Assembly (NCBI GenBank): GCA_963556195.1
Contig: OY744551.1
Location: 10,115,100 to 10,179,099, forward strand
Length of the DNA stretch: 64,000 nucleotides
Source: Sepiola atlantica
Taxonomy: Eukaryota > Mollusca > Cephalopoda > Sepiida > Sepiolidae
Reading direction: 5' to 3'
The notes under the pieces are model-generated. The model made no database searches, had not been told where the DNA came from, and saw nothing but the letters and a program-made list of their open reading frames with translations. Below, piece by piece: positions 22,413 to 33,520 of this stretch. Every line of letters begins with the position of its first letter. Position 1 is the first letter of the stretch. Both the position numbers and the translations under genes were made by a program.

Positions 22413-22718
22413 AAATTTAACAATAGATGCTTCTTAAAAAAAAAAATGAACCGTAAAACACTTTATACCGATCATGTGTGCATTCACAATCTCATATTTG
22501 ATAGTGGGAAACAACAACAAACCCCTTTGGCCCGGCTGCAACAACAGAAGCCGGTAAGAAAAAAAAATACAAATCCGATGACATCAGTATATATAACACA
22601 CCGATGATGCAAAGTTATTGGCGAAATATCTGTATCACTTTAAACTAACAAAAAAAAAATGGAAGTTTATAATAAAAAATTTAAAAAATCGGTTTCGATT
22701 TATTTATTTTTTTAAATT

Positions 22719-22830
22719 GATATCGCATCTTTAATGCTTCAAAAGGTATTTATTTTACCTATTCCTTATTAAATTTAACAATAGTGCTTCTTAAAAAAAA
22801 ATATATGAACCTTAAAACACTTTATATATA
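22719..22830 (+). repeat. Direct copy of the 22360-22470 segment
   Basis: GATATCGCATCTTTAATGCT to the ACACTTTATA end matches the segment at 22360-22470 with few changes. Confidence 0.75.
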
Positions 22831-22995
22831 TAGTCTCGGAAGTTTCTAAACCATTACAACTATATAAAAAAAAAAACTTATAGTCTCAAGTCTTCCAGTG
22901 GAAAATCACTCATGTAAGTCAATTTATTTTTTACAGTTATTATATTAGTTTAAGGGATCATCAGTTGTTTACCATGAAAAACTGTTTCGGGAATT

Positions 22996-23057
<62 letters not shown>

Positions 23058-23285
23058 TATGTATATAAAAAAATAAATAAAATAATAATGTGAAAAAAAA
23101 GTTTATATTGTATTATTACTTTTTATTATTTATTTTTCTATTTATTTATTTTGTGACGTGTAGGAATATAAATTGTTCTGTAAAGAAAAATAGTTTTTTC
23201 TTGTTGATGGTATGGAGAACAAAATTTTCGACTGATCCTTCAGTCTTCATAGGTGTTTGGGGTTTGCGTGTGTACGGTGGGAGGT

Positions 23286-23321
<36 letters not shown>

Positions 23322-24377
23322 CGATATTCAAATAAAGAACAACAAGAACGCTTTTAGAAACCAAATTATTTAGTCGAAACTTCATAAAAGGAAGAAACAT
23401 CTGGGGAGTATTGCAAATAATTTATTATGGGCACTCTATAGGCTGGACAAAAAATGAACTCAGGGCCTTTGGACGAAAGAAGTAGCAGGATACTTTTTTT
23501 TTGTAACTGATGTCAACAGAACAAAAAAGGGGTAAAAAAAACCACAAAAAACAAAAAAACAAATATGCAACAAATAAATGTTACCAAAGGCAAGATAAGT
23601 TACTCTTCTACCTTCCCGGATAAGTTTATTTGTGTTTTAACTTATTTTAAAGCGTTTTTTTTTTGTTGTTAAAAATGAACCTAGTGTCGACTGTTCAGTT
23701 AGAACGAAAAGAAAAAGAAGGCGCCGATAAGGCCTGCAGCACGATGACCGCTGATAATCGCTCAAAAATCGAAAATTAAACAAAAATACTGGTAGAACAT
23801 TACTTTTTCGCACGATTGGTGACATTTATTGGATGTCTTTTTACCAGTATTTATCTAGGAAATCTACTTGTTTAATATTAAAAGCAATTTCTACTTTTTT
23901 ATCATTTTTTTAGGTTTTAATTTTCTAATTCGGTAGCTTTAATGGAGTTGCTTACTATCAGTAAACCATCATCTCTGTATAGGTCAATGTCTTCTATCAT
24001 TTTTTTCAATAATCTCATATATTTAAAATCCAACTAAGTCCGATGCTTCAGCAGAGTCAAAAGATCCATGTTGTCTATTCTTCGTTCATTGTTGCTAATT
24101 TGTGCGATGGTTCGGCAGCTCCTAATCATATCGATCTGAAATATTAGCGAGACGCTTAGCAAATTCAATTGTTCGTTCAAATAGAGCTTTTAAGATGGAA
24201 CGGTAATACTCCATAATATCGAACTGAACGAATACGCACAAACAATTTAATAGTATCCATCGCTTGTAACTCGCCTATCTCCTAGTATAATTTGTATTTT
24301 TTTCCTTTCTAGCTTTTTTTATGCTCAAAATATTTTCTAATTTTATGAAGCTTACGGCTCTCTTTACATTCTAGTAA
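22831..24377. other. Intron sequence, two (TA)n tracts, no gene
   Basis: (TA)n lies at about 22997-23055 and 23297-23320. The part at 23576-23830 (TTACCAAAGGCAAGATAAGT and CAAAAATCGAAAATTAAACA) is shared with 31976-32260, so it is a dispersed element of unknown class. Confidence 0.5.
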
Positions 24378-25137
24378 TAGGGGTGGGACGTAATGGGTGA
24401 AAATTTCAGATTCATGCGAGTAGTATTTCTTTGTGTTCATTTATACATAAATAACACTAAACAATCAAACATTTTGAAAATTTTGCAAAATTCAGAAGGT
24501 GCAGGCCAAAAATAGCCGTTAGGGCTCCACGAGACTCAAAATCCATCATTTTTCCGTGAATAAGTGGTTTCATGCGACATTGCAGGTTCTAAAACATCCT
24601 CAAAAGCTATGAATGGATATAGATGGTTAAATCTGATATAGTACCTTAATTTAGGACCATTTTCAGGCTGTGAAAGGGTTTTCATGAATGTAAAATAGCC
24701 AAAAACTAGTGGCCTGCACCTTCTGAATTTTGCAAAATTTTCAAAATGTTTGATTGTTTAGTGTTATTTATGCATAAATGAACACAAAAAAATACTACTC
24801 ACATGAATCTGAAATTTTCACCCATTACGTCCCACCCCTAATGAAATTGTCACCCATTACGTCCCACCCCTAATGAAATTGTCACCCATTACGTCCCACC
24901 CCTAATGAAATTGTCACCCATTACGTCCCACCCCTAATGAAATTGTCACCCATTACGTCCCACCCCTAATGAAATTGTCACCCATTACATCCCACCCCTA
25001 ATGAAATTGTCACCCATTACGTCCCACCCCTAATGAAATTGTCACCCATTACGTCCCACCCCTAATGAGATTTTCACCCATTACGTCCCACCCCTAATTT
25101 TCACCCATTACGTCCCACCCATTACGTCCCACCCCTA
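24378..25137. mobile_element. hAT-like MITE with one end expanded to a minisatellite
   Basis: The left end TAGGGGTGGGACGTAATGGG is a perfect inverse of the right end (CCCATTACGTCCCACCCCTA). CTAGTAA flanks both ends (24371-24377 and 25138-25144). The arms match for about 140 bases, to GCAGGCC. From about 24806 the right terminal segment repeats about nine to ten times as a 32-bp unit up to the outer end. There is no transposase. The end sequence and the 7-8-bp duplication suggest hAT. Confidence 0.88.
24806..25137. repeat. 32-bp minisatellite from a transposon terminus
   Basis: The unit is CACCCATTACGTCCCACCCC plus TAATGAAATTGT. Each unit holds the full 22-bp terminal inverted repeat of the surrounding MITE. 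The last units are shortened. Confidence 0.92.
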
Positions 25138-25144
25138 CTAGTAA

Positions 25145-26580
25145 ACTCCTTGTCTCCGTTCTGTCTTCATTCTGTATTTACGTGTTTTTGAAACAATGTT
25201 TTCGCTCCTTTTTTAAGATTTACTTTTGTCGATGATCAATAAACCTGTGTTTAAAATATACCATGCCTCAGAGTCTTGATTGTTGATAAGAGTTTATGCT
25301 AGCTGTCCAATGTTTGCACGTTTCTGCAAAACTGTGACAACCGTGATAATCTTGAACCAGGAACGAGTGGTGAAAGTGGCCCCAACTTGCCTAATCCCCG
25401 CCATAAAAGACCGGTCTTTTCCTGGCATGCAATTTAAAAGTTAAAGAAATGTTTGAATTGTAGGTCGAGTGAGTGAGTGTTCGAACACTGCCCTATAGAT
25501 TACGAATGCCGACTTAATTTTAGTTATTTTTATTTTAACATCCGTGACATCAAATCCATGTGTAATTATGCAGATCGAGTTGGTTTTCATGGGTCTGATT
25601 TAACTCAATAATGGAGGAAGAGAAATCGCATTTGTCGTCAGCAATTCATTTCCAAACTTGACGTTGTGAAGAGTAGAACGGAAAAAAAGAAAAGAAAAGA
25701 GGAGAAAAGAGAGAAAACGTTGAGCGAGCGGTGAGCCGAGATTTTTTTTTTTTTACTGAGGCAACAAATGGAATTGACTTTTAATGGTCCCCCGATAGAC
25801 TTCTTGGAGACAATACAAGTATCCATGGTATTAATCCATTGGTTGAGGTTGTATGGGCTTCTGTTTGTAGGTTAATTCTCTCCAGCATTATTTTATTTAT
25901 TCTTCCAGTTTCTGGCCATGTTGGGTTGATTAGTAGATTTAGTGTTGAAATCAGGTTTATGATCCTTAAGAGTCAAACTTCATTTTCTTTAACTTATATG
26001 GACTTTATCAGTAATCCTTTTTACTGTTACTTCAATTAGGTTAGTATTATTAGTTTTTCTGGAATTCTTAGTTAATTTCTGGTTAATTAATTTTGTATTC
26101 CTGATTTGAGTTTGTAGACGTTTCTAGTTTTTTCTGCTTTCACGTGGTTAGATTTTACAATTTCTATCTAGTTTCCTTTGAAACGGGTTTTTGTTTTTGT
26201 GGAATGCGATATTTTTAGCCAGGTCCAGTAAGTCGTTTTCGAACTGCGTAAGTTGTACAATGTACACTGCTGATTGTAAGCTTTTAAAAAGGTTTTATTA
26301 GAGCTTTTCTGCCAGAAAAAAAAGATTCACAAAAACAGAGCAAACAAATTACTGTTCAAATAATACATCACTGAAATGACAGGTATGTTTGTTGTAGACA
26401 CAATTTGAAGAGGAAATTTGAAATTTGCTGCCAGACTTGTTCTCTCGGATTATTTACACTGTGGGTTGGGAAGTCTGCATTTTTTTTTATTATTATTATA
26501 TTAAGCAGGACATTAAAACCTAATTTCAAACACTGTCATTTACACAGGAACAGCTATATTTGTTTTTTTTTTGTGTTTTT
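25145..26580. other. Intron sequence, no gene recognised
   Basis: Part of 25340-25435 (AATCTTGAACCAGGAACGAG..CCCCGCCATAAAAG) resembles 60105-60200, which suggests a dispersed repeat. The open frames here are short and without family signals. Confidence 0.4.
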
Positions 26581-26790
26581 ACTAATGAGTCAGCACTTAT
26601 CAAGGCTAAAAGCTATTCGAGTATAAAGATTAATGAGATGGATAGATGGTCAGTTGAATGATGAGGAATATTATGAGAGGATTGAAAATGATGGATGGAT
26701 TTTTTTTTTATTAATAAGTCATTTATCAAGGCTAAAGGCCATTTGAGGATAAGTGTTAATGAAATGGATAGATTGACAGATTTACCAATT
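26581..26790. repeat. LINE 3' tail motif, two copies
   Basis: CACTTATCAAGGCTAAAAGC..TTAATGAGATGGATAGAT occurs at 26590-26650 and again at 26718-26775. The same motif lies near 1170-1215 and 46858-46910. Confidence 0.55.
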
Positions 26791-27176
26791 GAATGACGAT
26801 GAAAGAGAGAATCCACCACTATAATAAAAAGCAATGTGCATTTATTTCTGCATATATAAGTTAGGTATGTGCATTATTTAGATATATACTTTATAAAGTT
26901 GAAATAAACAAAATTTGAACATTATTTATATCAGTTCCAAGAATTCAAACAACGATTATTTGGCATACGATCGTTTCCAAGACAATTTGGAAAATTTATT
27001 TTGTGTTGTATTTTTGATGACTCCAAATAGTCTCTTCATCAGCACTCGTTACAGCATCACATACAGAAATCATTTTAGGAAAAGCTTAAAAATTCGGTAT
27101 TATTTCAAAACTACATATATCCAATCAATAATAAAGACAAAACTTCCCATTAAGCCACCATCCATCCATATATCTC

Positions 27177-27225
<49 letters not shown>

Positions 27226-27458
27226 TTAAATATAATAGGCAACTTATGTATGGATATATTTGTGAGGATCCTTTCCATTAGCCGAATCCAGTTTCATAAT
27301 AATTATAAAACTAATTAACAGGTATTAAAAAATATTAATAAAATCTATTTCTTACCGAACCAAATTAAATAACTAAAACCCATCATTTACTAAAGTAAAT
27401 TAAAAACCGCTAACCTCAGTATTACCAATAATTCTTTCCCCATGACCAGAGTTTTGGA
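26791..27458. other. AT-rich sequence with (TA)n
   Basis: (TA)n lies at about 27181-27223. A plus-strand open frame (26915-27229) ends in this TA tract and is treated as chance. Confidence 0.4.
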
Positions 27459-27600
27459 TAGGACAAAGAAAAATAAAACTAAGTTTGTCTCCCACTGCAG
27501 CAAAGTTAGACACAAGATCAATTTATAATAGGGGTGAAACAGTCTCCCCCGCCCCTCAAAGGGGCATTCTTGAGATGTGCAAAATTTACCATAGTCGCCC
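27459..27600 (+). repeat. Dispersed repeat shared with 50455-50590
   Basis: ACTAAGTTTGTCTCCCACTG, CAGCAAAGTTAGACACAAGA and ATTTATAATAGGGG match the copy at 50466-50526. The CACTGCAGCAA..ACACAAG part resembles the 3' region of the U2-headed family A elements. Confidence 0.65.
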
Positions 27601-28235
27601 CAACCCCCAGCAATAAAATAAAAGCAACTATTAACAAAAGATTAAAATGGCTGACTTGTTTACGAAAAAAAAAAAAAGAAATGCATTCTGGTGGATTTAA
27701 TTTTGTGATTAAATTCGGTTTTAATAGGATATTAAAAAAATTTCGTTTTATTTTATGCTATTGTGTTTTTGATTTTAATAAATAATCGATTAAAAAAAGG
27801 TCATGCCTGGGAGGAATCGGTTAACATTATCGAACAGAACAGATACTATACGTTGAATTTTTTTTTTTTTTAACAAGTTAGGCACAAGGCTATCAAAAGT
27901 ATGTGGAAAGAGGTGTCGTTTGTCAACCTACTTTGCCCATCTTACTTTTGGCTAGAATCATTGCCGTCACCACAATACCACATTTACTCTAGAGGCCATC
28001 CCACTGAAAATATCCCCAATGTGCTAGTGTAGGTTTTTTTTTTATATTCATGTTCAAAATACTGAGGGGGGGGGGGCGAATAATAACTCTCCTGTTTGTT
28101 GGGGTTTTTATCAATGTTCGTCGTCATTGTAGCAACCCGAAAGAGGGGGGGGGGCTAATTCCCTCCTCTCATCAAACTAGAGATTTTAGACCACGTGTTG
28201 CCCTCATTATGGAAGAAGAAGAAGCTAAACTCACT
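27601..28235. other. Intron sequence with G-rich runs
   Basis: G tracts lie at 28062-28077 and 28145-28154. No gene is recognised. Confidence 0.4.
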
Positions 28236-28451
28236 TGTTGGAAGGAAGGAAGGAAGGAAGGAAGGAAAGAAGGAGAATTTAAGAAGTTTCTTTGTTCCCC
28301 TTTGGGTCGCGATGGATGACGTGTCATTTTCTGATTGGACAAAAGTACAACTTGGGAAAGTAGAAAAAAAACAAAACAAAAAACAAAAAAACAAAGTCAA
28401 TTCTCAAAGACTTGATATTCGATATGTTCTTCTGCTTCTTAAAGTGGGAGA

Positions 28452-28487
<36 letters not shown>

Positions 28488-28490
28488 TGT
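28236..28490. repeat. (GGAA)n and (AC)n microsatellites
   Basis: (GGAA)n lies at about 28240-28268 and (AC)n at 28451-28484. The short open frames over them are composition artefacts. Confidence 0.85.
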
Positions 28491-28555
28491 CGAGGTAATA
28501 CAGATTTCGGGGCACAATTAAAAAAAAAAAGTTTATTTTCTTCTAGAACTACTAG

Positions 28556-28580
28556 ACGTACCCCTGACCCGTTGAGTCAC
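28556..28580 (-). other. Helitron 3' end, minus strand
   Basis: On the minus strand, GACTCAACGGGTCAGGGGTA is followed by CGTCTAGT. The hairpin and CTAG end resemble the end of the Helitron at 4597-5296 (GACCCAACGGGTC). The 5' end was not found. Confidence 0.55.
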
Positions 28581-28664
28581 AAGCACTACCATTCTACTTA
28601 GATTTCAATTGAAAATTATTTGACATATCTTTGAAGACATTCTTCTTGCATAACTAAAAATAAG

Positions 28665-28805
28665 TCGGTGCTGGTGTACTTGTGTAGTCCCTAATTTCTG
28701 ACCTTGCTCACACGCCCCTATTATTCCGAATTCGTGGCCAACGGTCATAAACCACGTTTTAAGTGTAATTCACACGGTTTATTCATTCGAATTATTTGAT
28801 AGCTT
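28665..28805. repeat. Left arm of a 3.3-kb-spaced inverted repeat
   Basis: GGTGCTGGTGTACTTGTGTA through CCGAATTCGTGGCCAACGGT is inverted at 31845-31975 with moderate divergence. Between the arms lie the Merlin element, two palindromes and the LTR-like unit. Confidence 0.65.
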
Positions 28806-28938
28806 TGGAGGTCCCTACTGAAAACTGACCATAGATTTTACCCCCCCCCCTCCTCCATATGTAACACGATGTAACTTTAATATATGTTTATTTTATCACC
28901 ATAACTTTTTTACCATTTAAAAGAAATATAAAATAAAC

Positions 28939-29490
28939 GGTGCTTCTTGCTTAAAAGTCCGAAAAAAAGATTTATTTGTCTTTTACTGTTTAAGAGGTAA
29001 ATAAGGGGCAGTAACTCTTAATTGTAATTTTGAGCCAGATTTTACGAGCATACGATCGCCTTGGTGCCGAAGGATTCCATCATTTGCGTGTGAATCACAA
29101 GTACAATTTTGTTGATCCACAAACCGGGGCCACCACCAACCACGTTGAACGTATGTGGTGTGAAGCAAAAAAGAAATAAATAAAATTGAATGTGGCACCC
29201 ACACGCAAATGGTGGATTCCTATCTCGCAGAATTCATGTGGCGGCAGAAATTGCCCAAATTTGCAAACAAATTGCTGAATTTTATTCAGTATAAAACCCA
29301 AGTATAAACACAATAAATTCTTAAATTTTCCATTGCTGTATACTTTGTTGTTCATTTATTACTAATTAATTTTCTGTAAATTACGTTACATGTAATAACA
29401 ACAGTTGATAAGAGTTACTGCCCCTTATTTACCTCTTAAACAGTAAAAGACAAAGAAATCTTTTTTTCGGACTTTTAAGCAAGAAGCACC
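28939..29490 (+). mobile_element. Merlin transposon, 552 bp, deleted but with intact ends
   Basis: The terminal inverted repeats of 82 bp start GGTGCTTCTTGCTTAAAAGT and differ at one position between 28939-29020 and 29409-29490. Identical AAATAAAC flanks both sides (28931-28938 and 29491-29498). An 8-bp duplication, GG-starting ends and the IS1016-type transposase remnant inside identify Merlin. The near-identity of the arms suggests a young insertion. It could be mobilised only by a full-length relative. Confidence 0.93.
29042..29307 (+). pseudogene. Merlin (IS1016-like) transposase C-terminal remnant
   Basis: The first frame reads [20 protein letters not shown] then WCEAKKK and stops. After a shift of frame near 29180-29190, the text CGTHTQMVDSYLAEFMWRQK LPKFANKLLNF continues to a stop at 29305. 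NFVDPxTGxxTNxVExxW, with its glutamate as the third catalytic acidic residue, and the following SYLxEFMWRQ are hallmarks of Merlin/ISXO2-type transposases. The N-terminal zinc-binding part and the first two catalytic aspartates are deleted. It is dead as a protein. Confidence 0.88.
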
Positions 29491-29498
29491 AAATAAAC

Positions 29499-30457
29499 TG
29501 CTGATGATTAAAAAAAACAAAAAAACATTTCAGCGTACTGAAAATTAGAAACAAAAAACGTGTGTACTTTTATTTACGCCTTAAAACACCGTTCCTATGT
29601 AGTGACCAATTTTTATGCGCTAACACCCGTGTGTTTAATAAATCTAGCAAAAATCAAGTAATTGTCAGATTTTCACGAAATTCTCGATACTTATGCATTA
29701 TTCATCTAATTTATCTTTAATATGTTTTTTTTTTGTAAAATATATTAGGAAAAATATTTTTTCTACGTTACCCTCACCCCCCATATTTCATTTTATGAAA
29801 TCTGAACAAAATATATTCTGATCGATCGAAATTTTAATGTTACATAGAAAGAGTCTTAAAAAGCACATCAGATTTACCTTTTTTTTTTTAAATTTTTTTA
29901 TTGGTAAACACTTTTGGGTAAAGAATCCGTGAATCCATAAATAAAAAGTGTTACTTTTTAGTAATCAAGTAAGAATTCCATTTTTAATTGATATTTCATT
30001 TTCATTAAGAAATTATTCCAGCAAATCAAGGGAGGTGCGAGAGCGCTCTATCCCTTAATAGACTTCACGAATGGCCTATGCTGGAAATCTCATTTCTTTG
30101 ATCAATCATAACTCAAAAACCAATAAACCAAATTAGTTAAAACTTTGCACAAAATTTTTATTTGATAGGTTCTATAAGTGTGTAAACTTCAGCATCATTA
30201 GTCAAGGCAACCCAGAGATCCAGAAAGTTCAATCATGAAATCATGTTATCTGTGTGTATGTACGTACGTACGTATGTGCCACCCTGTATCTCATCAACTA
30301 TTTGATGGATTCAGCTGATTTTTAGCAGAGATAGAGGTTCTAGGGTCTAGTTGATGGCATTTTAATTTCAGTTTACCATATACCTTAGTTTTCCAGAAAA
30401 TTCAAAAAAACCTTATGAGAAGGTATTTTATTGAGGCATAGCCTTTACAATAGTGAC
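29499..30457. other. AT-rich intron sequence
   Basis: The segment at 29975-30030 ends in ATTATTCCAGCAAATC, shared with the palindrome at 31085 and with 39246-39290. A GTACGTACGTACGTA tract lies at 30260-30275. No gene. Confidence 0.45.
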
Positions 30458-30851
30458 ATTCCATGAAAAATGCCAGTATACTGAAATCATATGCCCTTAA
30501 TAGGGTTAAGATGAAAATTCATATACACTAAATGTACAAAAGCAAGGAAATTCCCAATTTTTTACACTTTTATTGTCATTAAGGGTATGACTACATATCA
30601 ACCAAACCATTTCACTATCACATCACTACAGTATAAATCTCTATGCATGAGTGGATGAAGTGTGTGAGGTGCGCTGAAGAGAAATTCCTACCAGTAAAAT
30701 ACATAGCCCTGTTGTGCTCGCATACCCTTAATGACAATAAAAGTGTAAACATTTGGGAATTTCCTTGCTTTTTACATTTAGTGTATATGAATTTTCATCT
30801 TAACCCTATTAAGGGCATATGATTTCAGTATACTGGCATTTTTCATGGAAT
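30458..30851. mobile_element. Palindromic MITE or foldback element
   Basis: The left arm (ATTCCATGAAAAATGCCAGT to CATTAAGGGTATG, about 150 bases) is inverted at 30722-30851. Its outer ends are ATTCCATG/CATGGAAT. The loop of about 115 bases is non-coding. Confidence 0.75.
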
Positions 30852-31084
30852 TGTAATTTTTCATGGCATTGTAATACACTTTAATTATATATTTTTTCAA
30901 CTGAACCTTTCTACATGTAATCAATACAAAAGATTATTAAAAACTGATGTCAAAGTTCAAATTTGATACTAAATAAAAATTAAACTAAAGGTGTCCATAA
31001 TATTTAATAATATTTTTCATGAAAAAGATTTTATGTGACTTAATGAACTTTAGTCTTGATTACATCTAAAAAAAGTCCAATTAA

Positions 31085-31212
31085 AAAAGATAATTAAAAT
31101 TTGCTGGAATAAATTTTTTAATGAAAATTAAATATCAAGTAAAAATGGAATTTTTACCTTATATTTAATTTTCATTAAAAAATTTATTCCAGCAAATTTT
31201 AATTATAATTTT
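31085..31212. repeat. Palindrome with TTATTCCAGCAAATTT arms
   Basis: AATTAAAATTTGCTGGAATA..AATGAAAATTAAATAT is inverted around about 31148. Single arms occur at 29975-30030 and 39246-39290, so the arm is a mobile or dispersed unit. Confidence 0.7.
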
Positions 31213-31217
31213 TACTT

Positions 31218-31840
31218 TGTAGCAGTTATCTCCTCCTTCTCAAACATAATTGCACCGGTTTGCCAGTAGGCGTCGCTTTTCACCGTCAGGTGGCGCTGGA
31301 AGACGACCACAGAGTTATCTGCCCTTTATTGATTATATAAACCGGTGCACAACGTTAGATACCCCTTTTTTCAGTTCCGGCCACGGCAGACGGTAGTCAT
31401 CGGAGACGCTGCTCGTCTCCTTGTCTGACCCACAAAATCACACATGTTCAAATTCATAAACATGTTTTTCTCGATAAGAGATTTTTCTTCACACACGCAT
31501 TCATATTCCTATAGAGACAATTTCTTCTCCAGAGCATTTTATTTTCACGTACACAATTTCTTTATTGAACATATTTTCCCATGTGCGTTTCAATCATATG
31601 AACTATTTCAACTCCACACACATTATACATACATACATACATACATACATACACACACACAGCATTCATCATTCCACTTACACACTGTATACGTATTAAT
31701 GTACTGTTTCATTATCGTTACACACATTCAATAAACGCTTTATTTAAACAACCTATTACCTGTGAATTATTATTTTGCCTTTCATGTGACATTGCTTGTA
31801 TTATGAACATGTAACCGAGATTCCCGTTAGAATCCCGACA
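31218..31840 (+). mobile_element. Probable solo LTR, 623 bp
   Basis: It starts TGTAGCAGTTATCTCC and ends GAATCCCGACA, with ACTT flanking both sides (31214-31217 and 31841-31844). A TATATAAA box near 31335, an AATAAACG polyadenylation-type signal near 31730 and the TG..CA ends fit an LTR. No internal region is adjacent, so it would be a solo LTR. The superfamily is not determined. The open frame inside (31444-31734) is not considered coding. Confidence 0.6.
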
Positions 31841-31844
31841 ACTT

Positions 31845-31975
31845 GATTACTGAAAACCATCAAATAATTTGAATAAACTAAAAACCATAGTTTATGACCA
31901 TTGGTCACGAATTCGAAATAGGGATGTGTGAGCGAGGCCAGAAATTGGGTACTACACGAGTACACCACCAGCTAA
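31845..31975. repeat. Right arm of inverted repeat with 28665-28805
   Basis: TTATGACCATTGGTCACGAA, GTGTGAGCGAGGCCAGAAAT and GTACACCACCAGC are the inverse of the 28665 arm. Confidence 0.65.
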
Positions 31976-32430
31976 CTGTTACCAAAGGCAAGAAAAGTTA
32001 CTTTTCTACTTACCTGCCTATTTTTGTTGTTTTTTGTTTTAAAGTATTTTAAAACGCTTTTATTCACATGTTTTGATCGATGCCTTCTCAGTCTTGTAAA
32101 CCCACCGGATTCAAAAATGACGCCGAGGGGGTTAATCGAAGTGAAAACTCAAGGTCGTAAGACAACTCAAAAATCGAAAATTAAACAAAAATACAGCTAA
32201 TAGAAATATACAGATTTGTTGAAAAGTAAATTTTTTATCGATTGGTGACACTTATTAGTTGTATTTCTGCTTAATTTTCGATTTTTCAGTTGTTCTACGA
32301 CTAACCTCTTCCAGTGCCATTTTTGAAAATGACCGATTTACAAGACTGAGAAGTCATCGATAAAACATGTAAATAAAAGTGCTTTCAAATACTTAAAAAA
32401 AAAAAATAGGCAAGTAAGTAGAAAAGTATC
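31976..32430. repeat. Dispersed element shared with 23576-23830
   Basis: TGTTACCAAAGGCAAGAAAA and CAAAAATCGAAAATTAAACA match the earlier copy. An internal inverted repeat (CAAAAATCGAAAATTAA and, near 32270-32290, TTAATTTTCGATTTTT) suggests a MITE. Confidence 0.55.
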
Positions 32431-32480
32431 GGTGCTTGTACAGAGAAGCGTCCGTATTAAATTATCAATACCACAAACAA

Positions 32481-32782
32481 GGAGGGCCTGTGGACGAGTG
32501 GTTATAGCACTTGTCTTTGGGCTGGACGACCCGGGTTCGATCCCACTCACGGCATGCGAATTTTCGGGTCTGAAATCTCCCTCTGTCCACCCAGCAGTAA
32601 ATGGGTACCTGACTAAAACTCAGGGAAGGTTCAAGGCAGCGGAAGGAGAGGGATGGGCTCCGCCTTCCATATACTGTGCCCTAGACACGGTGATTCTTAA
32701 CAAATCACCGCCGCTACGGCCATGGGCAGTGTGTCGGCAACGACACTCGTGCGCGTCCAGGCTATGCGACCTTTACCTTTTT
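32481..32782 (+). mobile_element. tRNA-headed SINE with 12-bp TSD
   Basis: The A-box region GTGGACGAGTGGTTATAGC and the B-box GGGTTCGATCCC are correctly spaced. The body contains AAATGGGTACCTGAC and CAAATCACCGCCGCTACGGC, and the tail is CTTTACCTTTTT. Both sides carry TACCACAAACAA (32469-32480 and 32783-32794). The other arm of the host MITE lacks the insert and shows the empty site. Confidence 0.9.
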
Positions 32783-32991
32783 TACCACAAACAAAAAAAC
32801 AGTATTATATACTTACGCAGCAGATTTAAATAACTATCGTCACCAAAAAGTAAGGAAAATTATCGAGTAGAAATTTAATTATAAGCAAAATCCATTTTTC
32901 TGAGAACAGCCAATTGACATGTTCGAAGGCTGCCATCTTAAGATAACCGGAGACAAAAATCAGTATTATATACTTACGCAGCAGATTTAAA

Positions 32992-33520
32992 TCATCATCA
33001 TCATCATCATCATCAACCGGTTGAATGAGGCCACAATTAATCCTCTGATGAGGGTGGGGCCTGATTGTCTAGTCTCGAAATCTAAGTCTTCCTCTCCACT
33101 CCTGTCTTTGGCAAGGCTTGATGGAATCCATACCCATGGCCTTCCTATCACGTTTGACTACATCCTCCCAAGTCAACTTGGGTCTGCCAGTGGTGATGTT
33201 CTCTGCTGGCACATTCAACTTTCGGACTTTAGCAATCCAGCCATCGCTACGCTCAATGTGACCCAACCAACGCAGTCTGTTCTTTCGCATGATGTCCGCA
33301 AGGCTTTTCAAGTCGACCTGTGAGAGCAGGGATTCAAAAGAAACGTACTGTTCAGGCCTCACCAAACAGATCCATCTGACCATTGCCCTGTCATTACGGT
33401 GCAGCTTCTTTAGTATGCCAGCAGAGACAGCCCAAGTTTCTGAGCCATACAACAGCACACTTCTGACACATGAGGAGTATACACGCCCTCTCGTAGTTGT
33501 TGGCAGGTGTTTGTTTGTCA
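32992..33520 (-). mobile_element. GAT-tailed LINE, C-terminal part
   Basis: The minus-strand frame 33458-33069 reads MLLYGSETWAVSAGILKKLH, DRAMVRWICLVRPEQY, RLRWLGHIERSDGWIAKVRK and GRPKLTWEDVVKRDRKAMGM. This is the typical tail after the reverse transcriptase of RTE/L2-like LINEs. The 3' end runs into (GAT)n (plus strand (ATC)n at 32994-33016). One continuous 129-codon frame makes this the best preserved copy of the tail. It is strongly 5' truncated. Confidence 0.82.

Noticed and set aside
28050..28521. Plus- and minus-strand frames of 80-108 codons
   Set aside because: They span (GGAA)n and (AC)n microsatellites and poly-G runs, with no family signal.
32490..32570. Functional tRNA gene
   Set aside because: The A and B boxes are present, but the sequence continues into a SINE body and is bounded by a 12-bp target duplication.
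33021..33323. Plus-strand 100-codon frame
   Set aside because: Antisense to the LINE C-terminal frame at 33069-33458.
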